A DNA stretch of 64,000 nucleotides, from NCBI GenBank assembly GCA_044433505.1, contig JAWXTM010000002.1, forward strand, positions 17,228-81,227, in the 5' to 3' direction. Position 1 is the first letter of the stretch. Every line of letters begins with the position of its first letter. The notes beneath the pieces were generated by a model, which did not search any database, was not told the origin of the DNA, and saw nothing but the letters and a program-made list of their open reading frames with translations. Positions 18,238-25,213 of the stretch are shown piece by piece. The stretch is from Mucinivorans sp044433505. Lineage in GTDB: Bacteria; Bacteroidota; Bacteroidia; Bacteroidales; Rikenellaceae. Position numbers and translations under genes: made by a program.

Positions 18238-19215
18238 TTATTTATAAAAATTCTTTTCTACATTTTTAGTTGCACCCATCACTCCCCACATAAAACCAAC
18301 ACCATACCCCCACAGCTGCACAAAGGATGCTACCAGACTCAATATCCCAATCTCAATACCCCCATTGCGCACCGAACTATCTAGGGTTATCATCGCTGCC
18401 CATAGCCCCAAAAGACTCCACGCCCACGGTGTAAAGGCCGCTCCTACTACCGTTGCTACAACAAACCACACAAAACACATAGGGAATAGATGCACTATCT
18501 TTAGTGACCCTCTATGTCTTTTGCTCAGCCATACTCGTGCAACGCCCGAAGCCCTCACCTGACGGTAAAACTTCCTGAAATCCACTCTACGCTTATGGTA
18601 CACCCACGCCTCTGGTAGCAAAACTGTGCGTGCCCCAGCCTGCATTAACCTAATGCTAAGGTCAATATCCTCGCCAAAGCGCATAGCCGAAAATCCCCCC
18701 ACCTTCAAGAATAACTCCCTTTTCATCCCCATATTAAAGCTCCTTGGGTGGAACTTTTCCGCACTCTTCTTCTTGCCACGAATACCCCCAGTAGTGAGCA
18801 TCGAGGTCATCGAGTAGTTAATAGCCTTCTGCACTGGCGTAAAATCCGCACTCGCCCTATCAGCACCGCCCCAAGCATCTATATCACCCCTCTTTACGCC
18901 TCTATCCACAGCCTCTAGCCAACCCTCTGGCATCACAGTATCTGAGTCCAAAAATATCAGCCATTCACCCTGTGAATGCTCCACCCCAAAGTTACGTGCA
19001 AGGGCTGGGCCCTCATTCTCCTTGGTCAGATATTTTATGGTCAATCTCTCTGAGTATAGCTCTATAACCTGCTGGCTACTAATAGTCGAGCCATCCTCAA
19101 CAACAACCACTTCGGCGAGTCCATCCAGCGGTAAGCTCTGGTGTACAAGGCTCTCTAGAAGCTCAGAAATCTCGCTTGGGCGATTAAAAAGCGGTATGAC
19201 TATGGAGTAACGCAT
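18238..19215 (-). CDS. GT2 family glycosyltransferase with C-terminal membrane segments
   Basis: The start is placed at 19215 (MRYSIVIPLFNRP...), the classic N-terminus of a GT-A glycosyltransferase, giving 325 residues; the open frame extends 22 codons further without merit. It shows VVVEDGS near residue 40 for nucleotide binding, the DSD metal site at 90-92 (LDSDTVMPEGW) and a later GEDIDLSIRL segment typical of the acceptor/catalytic region. Two hydrophobic segments near residues 245-310 suggest membrane anchoring. It probably transfers a sugar to a lipid or polysaccharide at the inner membrane; donor and acceptor are unknown. It heads the run GT2-ileS-dnaX and is divergent from the HsdR_N-like gene. 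Confidence 0.88.
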   Translation of the reverse strand: MRYSIVIPLFNRPSEISELLESLVHQSLPLDGLAEVVVVEDGSTISSQQVIELYSERLTIKYLTKENEGPALARNFGVEHSQGEWLIFLDSDTVMPEGWLEAVDRGVKRGDIDAWGGADRASADFTPVQKAINYSMTSMLTTGGIRGKKKSAEKFHPRSFNMGMKRELFLKVGGFSAMRFGEDIDLSIRLMQAGARTVLLPEAWVYHKRRVDFRKFYRQVRASGVARVWLSKRHRGSLKIVHLFPMCFVWFVVATVVGAAFTPWAWSLLGLWAAMITLDSSVRNGGIEIGILSLVASFVQLWGYGVGFMWGVMGATKNVEKNFYK

Positions 19216-19255
19216 ATTTTTTATTACTTTTGTAAAACGCAAAGATAATAAAAAT

Positions 19256-19618
19256 ATGGCAAAGAGTAAAATATCTAACACAGAACTTTTACCCGAGGAG
19301 GGTGTTAGGCAGTGGTTTTTGGGGCTTCTGAGGTCTCACGGGGTAGAGCCATATCGTATTGCTACGGAGTATGCGGTTGAGTTCGCAGGTCGTAGGCTTA
19401 GGGTTGATATAGCGGTTTTTGCTCTGGGCGGCACAGATATTACTATGATAGTGGAGTGCAAGGCTCCCAGTGTTGCTATATCTCAGAAGACAGCCACTCA
19501 GGCATTTATATATAATTCTAAGGTAGGGGCACGTTATGTGGTGCTAACGAATGGGGCTGAGACGTATATTTATGATACCGTGTCGTGTGAGTTTTTGGGT
19601 AGCATTCCTTCAGTTTAG
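19256..19618 (+). CDS. Small HsdR_N-like nuclease-domain protein
   Basis: The 120-residue protein consists only of the domain known as type I restriction enzyme R protein N-terminal (HSDR_N_2). PD-(D/E)xK-type residues are visible: Asp51 in RVDIAVF, Glu67 and Lys69 in VECKAP, and Gln82 in TATQAFIYN. No helicase part, HsdM or HsdS lies nearby, so it is not a working restriction system. Stand-alone proteins of this type are widespread in Bacteroidetes, often near polymerase III genes, and their role is not known to me. It is divergent from the glycosyltransferase gene, with only 40 bases between the two starts; a TACTTTTG box at 19225-19232 may be its -7 element. A minimal family A hairpin follows the stop. 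Confidence 0.85.
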   Translation: MAKSKISNTELLPEEGVRQWFLGLLRSHGVEPYRIATEYAVEFAGRRLRVDIAVFALGGTDITMIVECKAPSVAISQKTATQAFIYNSKVGARYVVLTNGAETYIYDTVSCEFLGSIPSV

Positions 19619-19620
19619 GG

Positions 19621-19664
19621 GTTATAGCTTGTATTATAACAGACTAAATAATACAAGCTATAAC
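19621..19664. repeat. Family A repeat, minimal hairpin form
   Basis: A perfect 17-bp inverted repeat, GTTATAGCTTGTATTAT and its complement, has a 10-base loop AACAGACTAA. It represents the outer arms of family A without the central GGTTCTTTTG hairpin. It begins 3 bases after the stop of the HsdR_N-like gene. The flank to about 19710 keeps a decayed phrase (CACAAAAGAATCTATG) also seen after the copy at 13.1 kb. Confidence 0.8.
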
Positions 19665-19789
19665 AAACTTTCATCACAAAAGAATCTATGCCCCCCCAAT
19701 AGCAACACCACAAAATCCCCCCATTCTATTGACATAGGTACAGTTTTTGAAATAAATAACAAAAAAAAATAAAAATATTTGTGTTATTT

Positions 19790-19821
19790 TTTTAACAATA
19801 AAGAAATTTTGCATACCTTTG
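19790..19821 (+). promoter_or_regulatory. Predicted pckA promoter
   Basis: TTTA at 19790-19793 and TACCTTTG at 19814-19821 are spaced by 20 bases, close to the Bacteroidetes consensus TTTG/TAnnTTTG. The leader to the pckA start is about 70 bases and very A-rich. Confidence 0.6.
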
Positions 19822-19895
19822 TGGCAGTTTTGAACGTTATAGAATAGAAACAATAATAAAAAAACATATATTAACAAACAAAAACATCTAAAAAA

Positions 19896-21476
19896 ATGGC
19901 ACTAAACTTAGAACAGTATGGCATCACCGGTGTTAAGGAGATTGTCCACAACCCATCTTACCAAACTCTTTTCGAAGACGAAACTAACCCTGCACTAGAG
20001 GGTTACGAAAAAGGTACAGTTACCTCTACTGGCGCAGTATGCGTTAAGACTGGTATCTTTACTGGTCGCTCTCCTAAAGATAAATATACTGTACTTGACG
20101 ATTCTACAAAAGATAACTTCTGGTTCGACGGTACTATCAACAAACCAATGACCCCTGAAGTCTTCGACGAACTCGAAAAACTTGCGGTTGCTCAACTTTG
20201 TAACAAAGAAAAACTTTACGTTGTTGACGTATTCTGCGGTACTAACGCTGATACTCGTATGAAAGTTCGCTTCATTATGGAGGTTGCTTGGCAAGCTCAC
20301 TTCGTGACTAATATGTTTATCCAACCTTCGCACTACGAACTAGCTAACTACGGTGAGCCTGATCTAGTGTCAATGAACGCAGCTAAGTGTGTTAACCCTA
20401 ACTGGGAAGCTATGGGTCTTAACTCTGAGAACTTCGTTGCATTCAACCTTACTAAAAAACTTCAAGTAATTGGTGGTACTTGGTACGGTGGCGAAATGAA
20501 GAAAGGTATCTTCGGTCTTATGAACTACTATATGCCACTTAAGGGTATCGCTTCTATGCACTGCTCGGCTAACGTAGGTGAAGAGGGTGACGTTGCTATC
20601 TTCTTTGGTCTTTCTGGTACTGGTAAAACTACCCTTTCGGCTGACCCTAAACGCTACCTAATCGGTGACGATGAGCACGGTTGGGACGCTCACGGTGTAT
20701 TCAACTACGAAGGTGGTTGCTACGCTAAGACTATCGGTCTTTCTGAAGAAAACGAACCAGACATCTGGAGAGCTATCTCTCGTAACGCACTTCTTGAAAA
20801 CGTTACTGTTCTTGAAGACGGTACTCCTGACTATGCTGACGGTTCGGTTACTGAAAACACTCGTGTTTCTTACCCAATCCGCCACATCAACAAGATCGTT
20901 ATCCCTTCTAAGGCTGGTCACGCTAAGAAGATTATCTATCTTTCGGCTGACGCATTTGGTGTACTACCTCCAGTTTCTATCCTTGACAAGCAATCGGCTC
21001 AATATCACTTCCTTTGCGGTTATACTTCGAAACTTGCAGGTACAGAGCGTGGTATCACTGAACCAACTCCATCATTCTCTCCAGCATTTGGTGAGGCATT
21101 CTTGACTGTTCACCCAACTATCTACGCTAAAGTATTGGCAGAGAAGATGGAAGAGCACGGTGCGCACGCTTACCTAGTTAACACTGGTTGGAATGGTACT
21201 GGCAAACGTATTTCATTGAAAGATACTCGTGCAATTATCGACGCTATCCTTGATGGTTCTATCGACAATGCAGAGACTCTTAGCGTTCCAGTATTGAACC
21301 TAGTTGCTCCTAAGGCACTTCCAGGTGTTAGTGATATTCTTGACCCACGTTCAACTTACTCTGATGTAGCTGAATGGGAGACTAAAGCGAAGTCACTTGC
21401 AGCTAAGTATATCAAGAACTTCGAGCAATATCTTCCAGAGGGTGAAGCTCTATTGGCATCGGGTCCACAACTATAG
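19896..21476 (+). CDS. pckA: Phosphoenolpyruvate carboxykinase (ATP)
   Basis: The 526-residue enzyme interconverts oxaloacetate + ATP and PEP + CO2 + ADP. In gut Bacteroidetes it commonly runs toward oxaloacetate, feeding succinate and propionate formation. The family signatures are clear: the TGRSPKDKY segment near residue 55, the P-loop GLSGTGKTTLS near 239-249 and the metal-binding GDDEHGWD after it. Codon use is strikingly uniform (GGT, ACT, AAC, TTC, CTT favoured), more biased than in neighbouring genes, which fits very high expression. It has a good promoter and its own terminator, so it is probably a single-gene unit. Confidence 0.97.
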   Translation: MALNLEQYGITGVKEIVHNPSYQTLFEDETNPALEGYEKGTVTSTGAVCVKTGIFTGRSPKDKYTVLDDSTKDNFWFDGTINKPMTPEVFDELEKLAVAQLCNKEKLYVVDVFCGTNADTRMKVRFIMEVAWQAHFVTNMFIQPSHYELANYGEPDLVSMNAAKCVNPNWEAMGLNSENFVAFNLTKKLQVIGGTWYGGEMKKGIFGLMNYYMPLKGIASMHCSANVGEEGDVAIFFGLSGTGKTTLSADPKRYLIGDDEHGWDAHGVFNYEGGCYAKTIGLSEENEPDIWRAISRNALLENVTVLEDGTPDYADGSVTENTRVSYPIRHINKIVIPSKAGHAKKIIYLSADAFGVLPPVSILDKQSAQYHFLCGYTSKLAGTERGITEPTPSFSPAFGEAFLTVHPTIYAKVLAEKMEEHGAHAYLVNTGWNGTGKRISLKDTRAIIDAILDGSIDNAETLSVPVLNLVAPKALPGVSDILDPRSTYSDVAEWETKAKSLAAKYIKNFEQYLPEGEALLASGPQL

Positions 21477-21503
21477 TATTTATAGTATATAATAAAAGAG
21501 GGG

Positions 21504-21535
21504 GAGGTTTGCAGTGATGCAGACCTCTCTTTTTG
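21504..21535 (+). terminator. Rho-independent terminator of pckA
   Basis: The stem GAGGTTTGCA / TGCAGACCTC (10 bp with one G-T pair) has a 4-base loop and is followed by a T-rich tail. It starts 27 bases after the pckA stop. Confidence 0.85.
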
Positions 21536-21559
21536 TTTGTGGGTGGGGGATAATGCTTT

Positions 21560-21628
21560 TATAGCTTGTTGTATTACAAACTAAGTCAAAAAACTTTAAT
21601 CATTTAGTCTGTAATAATACAAGCTCTA
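21560..21628. repeat. Family A repeat, partly deleted palindrome
   Basis: The left arm TATAGCTTGTTGTATTACAA and right arm TTAGTCTGTAATAATACAAG flank a core reduced to about 19 bases (CAAAAAACTTTAATCAT), which is one half of the usual hairpin. The next bases (21629-21652) are the inverse of the phrase GGCACACCAGATGTTTTAG found before the 13.1 kb copy. It lies between convergent pckA and murD. Confidence 0.75.
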
Positions 21629-21674
21629 ACAAACTAAAACATCTGGTGTGCCTAAGAGACATACCCTCCAAAAC

Positions 21675-23012
21675 CTAAAGCCGCTTGCTCGCCTCTATTA
21701 CCGCATCCTTAAATCGCCTGCCTCGCTGCTCATAATTCTCAAACAAATCAAAACTAGCGCAAGCTGGCGACAACAACACCGCATCACCACTCTGCGACGC
21801 CTCACGGGCTGCCCTCAACGCCTCCGCCAACGAATGAGTATCATAAATAACAGGAACTACCCCCTCAAAAGCAGCCTTAAGCTTCTCATTATCAAGCCCC
21901 ATACAAATAAGTGCCTTCACCTTGCTACGTGCCAACTCCTTTAAACACTCATAATCATTACCCTTATCCTTACCCCCTGCTATCCACACCGTCGGGCGAG
22001 TCATACTATCAAGGGCATACCACACAGAATCAGTATTGGTAGCCTTCGAATCATTGATATACTCCACACCATCAACCTCCACAACTCTTTCAAGCCTATG
22101 TTCTACACCAGCAAAATCTCGCAGGGTCTCTCTAATACTCTGAAAATCCACACCTGCCTTCGAACACGCCATTATTGCCGAAAGCGCATTTGCAACATTG
22201 TGACGTCCTCGCAGTGCCATCTCGCTTAGTGGCATTACATTATCCTCGAAGTAGAGCGACTCTCCATCCGACCACGCCCCCCCAACTGCTCCACGCAACG
22301 AAAATGGCAGTGGTGTAGCGGCAAATGGTGTCGCAGGCAATATCTTTAATAGTTCAGCATCATCGGCATTATATATAAAGTAGTCCTCTGGGGTTTGGTT
22401 CTGAAGTATTCGAAGCTTTGAGGCTACGTATTTGCTCATCTGATAGTCATAGCGATCGAGGTGATCAGGGGTGATATTCAGTAGCATCGAGATGTCTGCC
22501 TTAAACTCATAAAGCCCATCCAACTGGAAGCTACTAAGTTCAATAACATACCAATCATACGCCTGAGTGGCACGAGCAATAGAGAGCGCAAAGCTCTGAC
22601 CAATATTGCCAGCAACCGCCACATTCATTCCTGCACGGCGCATAATCTCGTAGACCAACGTTGTGGTAGTAGTCTTGCCATTTGAGCCTGTGATGCATAT
22701 TTTGCGAGCCGAGGTATAGCGTGCAGCAAACTCTATTTCGGAGATTACACGTATGCCACGAGAGAGCGCAGCACGCACGATATTCGCACTATCAGGCACA
22801 CCTGGGCTTTTAATAATAAGCGAGGCTTCGAGCACCTTGTCTAGGGTATGTCCGCCCTCTTCGTAGGGGATATTATTAGCCTCGATTTTTTCTTTATACT
22901 CATTCTTAAGCATTCCGCCCTCCGATAGGAAAACTTCAAAACCCTTTGCCTGAGCCAATACAGCAGAGCCATAGCCGCTCTCGCCACCACCTAGTATTAC
23001 AATCTTTTTCAT
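21675..23012 (-). CDS. murD: UDP-N-acetylmuramoyl-L-alanine--D-glutamate ligase
   Basis: The 445-residue Mur ligase adds D-glutamate to UDP-MurNAc-L-Ala in the cytoplasmic stage of peptidoglycan synthesis. It has an N-terminal Rossmann-like domain (VILGGGESG), the ATP P-loop GSNGKTTT (109-116), the central domain with NITPDHLDRY, and a C-terminal domain containing NDSKATNTDS and the late LLSPACASFD motif. The length matches the family. It directly follows waaA with no gap, instead of standing between mraY and ftsW in a dcw cluster. Here mraY is 11 kb away on the same strand, apart from other mur genes. Confidence 0.96.
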   Translation of the reverse strand: MKKIVILGGGESGYGSAVLAQAKGFEVFLSEGGMLKNEYKEKIEANNIPYEEGGHTLDKVLEASLIIKSPGVPDSANIVRAALSRGIRVISEIEFAARYTSARKICITGSNGKTTTTTLVYEIMRRAGMNVAVAGNIGQSFALSIARATQAYDWYVIELSSFQLDGLYEFKADISMLLNITPDHLDRYDYQMSKYVASKLRILQNQTPEDYFIYNADDAELLKILPATPFAATPLPFSLRGAVGGAWSDGESLYFEDNVMPLSEMALRGRHNVANALSAIMACSKAGVDFQSIRETLRDFAGVEHRLERVVEVDGVEYINDSKATNTDSVWYALDSMTRPTVWIAGGKDKGNDYECLKELARSKVKALICMGLDNEKLKAAFEGVVPVIYDTHSLAEALRAAREASQSGDAVLLSPACASFDLFENYEQRGRRFKDAVIEASKRL

Positions 23013-24224
23013 TTAATATATACTCATTATTATTTTTGATGTTGCGCCAGCCTCACGCTTAACGTAACTGCCAGCTATTGCGCCAATATGCTGAGGATTC
23101 TCTACCGCATAGTCAAGTCTTTGCAGTAGCTCCTCTAGCGTGGATACCGAAAAACCTGCACCCAGCTCAATCAGCTTAGCCGCTTCTCGGAATTTTTTAT
23201 AGTTAGTGCCAAAAATCACGCCCTTGCTCCACGCAGCCGCCTCTAGCGTATTGTGGATTCCTGCACCAAAACCGCCACCGATATAGGCTACATCGCCATA
23301 CTGATAAAGTCCGCTAAGGAGTCCTATTCTATCTATAATCAATAGCGAACAATTCTGTGCAAGTACCCCCGAGGTATGACGTGAGCTGACTCTACCACAA
23401 TTCTGTTCTAGGTGTTGGATATGCGCCTGATTAATCTCGTGAGGGGCAATAACAAACCGCCACTGGGGGCGACTCTTCATAACCTCACACAACAATGCCT
23501 CGTCAGCTGCCCACGTACTACCGCATACCACCACTGGAGATTCCCCCCTGGTAAAACTCTCTACAAGGGAATCAGCCTTTGCGGTATGGCTAATTTCGGC
23601 AACCCTATCAAAGCGAGTATCACCCACCACTTCGCTGCTGTAACCAATCTCACTGAGCAGTTCCTTCGAAGCGGCATCTTGCACAAATATCTTAGTAAAA
23701 AAGCCCAACATCGAGCGATAAAAGCCCCCAAAACCTAAGCAACGTTTAAAGAAGATTGAGTCACGACGGAAGATTGCCGATACTATATAGACCTCAGCCC
23801 CACGCCCCCTTAGCTCTCTAAGGAAGTTGTACCAATACTCATACTTTATGATAAAAACCTTGATAGGACAGAGTGTATCAAGGAATTTGCGCACGGCTCT
23901 CTTTCTGTCTAGTGGCAGGTAGTAGACCTCGTCCACGCCAGCGTAATTTTTGCGCATTTCATAGCCAGAGGATGAAAAAAAAGTGAGGATAAGCCTAGCT
24001 TCGGGACACTTAGCCCTAAGGGTTTCGATAAGGACTCTACCCTGTTCAAACTCACCGAGCGAGGAGCAATGCACAAGTATCACCTCACGAGCATCTCGTG
24101 GAGCTAACTTTTGCGCCCTACGCCCCTGCCACATCTTCGCTAGCTTGGCATTAAAGAATCGCCCAAGGAATATAGTAAAGGTGAGTAGTAGTACAAAAAA
24201 ATTATATAAAGCTCTATAAATCAT
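23013..24224 (-). CDS. waaA: 3-deoxy-D-manno-octulosonic acid (Kdo) transferase
   Basis: The start is set at 24224 (MIYRALYNFF...), which gives an N-terminal membrane anchor followed by a basic segment, as in known WaaA proteins, and 403 residues in total. The family phrases HCSSLGEFEQGR, ILTFFSSSGYEM and, near the C-terminus, GGGFGAGIHNTLEAA are present. WaaA transfers Kdo from CMP-Kdo to lipid A precursor at the inner face of the cytoplasmic membrane, so the organism makes lipopolysaccharide. A TATATTTG box on the minus strand at 24260-24267 is a possible -7 element, next to a family B repeat. murD follows without a gap. Confidence 0.93.
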   Translation of the reverse strand: MIYRALYNFFVLLLTFTIFLGRFFNAKLAKMWQGRRAQKLAPRDAREVILVHCSSLGEFEQGRVLIETLRAKCPEARLILTFFSSSGYEMRKNYAGVDEVYYLPLDRKRAVRKFLDTLCPIKVFIIKYEYWYNFLRELRGRGAEVYIVSAIFRRDSIFFKRCLGFGGFYRSMLGFFTKIFVQDAASKELLSEIGYSSEVVGDTRFDRVAEISHTAKADSLVESFTRGESPVVVCGSTWAADEALLCEVMKSRPQWRFVIAPHEINQAHIQHLEQNCGRVSSRHTSGVLAQNCSLLIIDRIGLLSGLYQYGDVAYIGGGFGAGIHNTLEAAAWSKGVIFGTNYKKFREAAKLIELGAGFSVSTLEELLQRLDYAVENPQHIGAIAGSYVKREAGATSKIIMSIY

Positions 24225-24278
24225 AGATTTGCGGAAAAATTCAAAAAAAGTATAAACCACAAATATACTATAATTTTC

Positions 24279-24369
24279 TTAAGGGAACTTCTAAAAACTA
24301 ATTTATATGAATTTGGTATGAAATTTTTTGTTATTTTTTGGTGAAATCAGTTTTTAGAAATCCCCTATA
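24279..24369. mobile_element. MITE-like element, family B copy 3 (internally deleted, 91 bp)
   Basis: The ends AAGGGAACTTCTAAAAAC and its inverse TTTTTAGAAATCCCCT enclose a short interior. The left 65 bases align with the inverted right arm of the 8.4 kb copy (shared ATTTxTATGAxTTTGGxATGA pattern), while the left arm is reduced to its terminal repeat. It lies between the divergent waaA and uppS, upstream of the uppS promoter. The rest of the 24225-24506 gap holds only promoter elements. Confidence 0.7.
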
Positions 24370-24434
24370 ACGAATGTACATATCCTAAATAAATATGTAG
24401 TTATAGCGTAAAATGGTGGCTTGACACATTTTTT

Positions 24435-24466
24435 CTTGTAGGTCAACAATATTTTACATATCTTTG
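24435..24466 (+). promoter_or_regulatory. Predicted uppS operon promoter
   Basis: CTTG at 24435-24438 and TATCTTTG at 24459-24466 are spaced by 20 bases. It lies 40 bases before the uppS start and likely drives uppS-bamA. Confidence 0.55.
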
Positions 24467-24506
24467 TGCGTTAGATAGAAAGTGAACTTGAATAGTTGAA
24501 TAGTAA

Positions 24507-25196
24507 ATGAAGAGTAGCTTAATACCACACCACGTTGCCATAATAATGGATGGTAACGGAAGATGGGCAGCCAAAGAGGGTAAAGAACGTGTAGAAGGAC
24601 ATACAAAGGGGGTAGAGGCTCTTCGCCGTGCTGTGCAAGTGGCAAGAAAACAGGGGGTAAGGTACTTGACAGTCTATGCCTTTTCGACCGAGAACTGGGG
24701 TAGACCCCAACAGGAGGTTGATGCAATTATGGAACTCTTCTCTCGTGTGGTGATAAAGGAAGCAAAGGAACTTGCCCAAAATAATATTGCTCTACGTTTT
24801 ATTGGTGATACTAAGGCTCTGAGCACTGCTCTACAGGAGCAAATCGTTGAGGTTGAGAGTATGGGTATTATAGCGGAGATGACCTTGGTGGTTGCAATAA
24901 ACTATTCGGCACGTTGGGATATTATGCAGGCAACGCAGAGGCTTGTGAATAGTACTGTGCAAGATATTAAGGAAGAGGATTTTAAGGCGCACTTATCGAC
25001 TGCTAAGTTCCCTGACGTTGACCTTGTGATACGCACAAGTGGGGAGCAGAGATTGAGTAATTTTTTGCTGTGGGAAAGCTCCTACGCAGAACTATACTTT
25101 ACCGAGCGGTTGTGGCCAGAGTTTGATAAAAATGATTTCAATGCAGCACTGGAGTGGTATGTAGACCGTGATAGACGCTTTGGAGTTAGAAAATAA
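24507..25196 (+). CDS. uppS: Undecaprenyl diphosphate synthase
   Basis: The 229-residue cis-prenyltransferase makes the C55 lipid carrier used for peptidoglycan and surface polysaccharides. The signature IIMDGNGRWA with catalytic Asp15 stands at the N-terminus, the region EGHTKG...ALRRAV follows, and the C-terminal motif IRTSGEQRLSNFLLWESSYAEL is complete. The length is normal. The ATG at 24507 is preferred because the signature begins about ten residues later, as in the family. bamA follows 17 bases after the stop, the usual Bacteroidetes arrangement linking lipid carrier and outer-membrane assembly genes. Confidence 0.96.
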   Translation: MKSSLIPHHVAIIMDGNGRWAAKEGKERVEGHTKGVEALRRAVQVARKQGVRYLTVYAFSTENWGRPQQEVDAIMELFSRVVIKEAKELAQNNIALRFIGDTKALSTALQEQIVEVESMGIIAEMTLVVAINYSARWDIMQATQRLVNSTVQDIKEEDFKAHLSTAKFPDVDLVIRTSGEQRLSNFLLWESSYAELYFTERLWPEFDKNDFNAALEWYVDRDRRFGVRK

Positions 25197-25213
25197 TAAT
25201 ATAGAAGGGATTA

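Noticed and set aside
19256..19618. Restriction-modification system
   Set aside because: Only the N-terminal domain of HsdR is present; no helicase, methylase or specificity subunit lies near.
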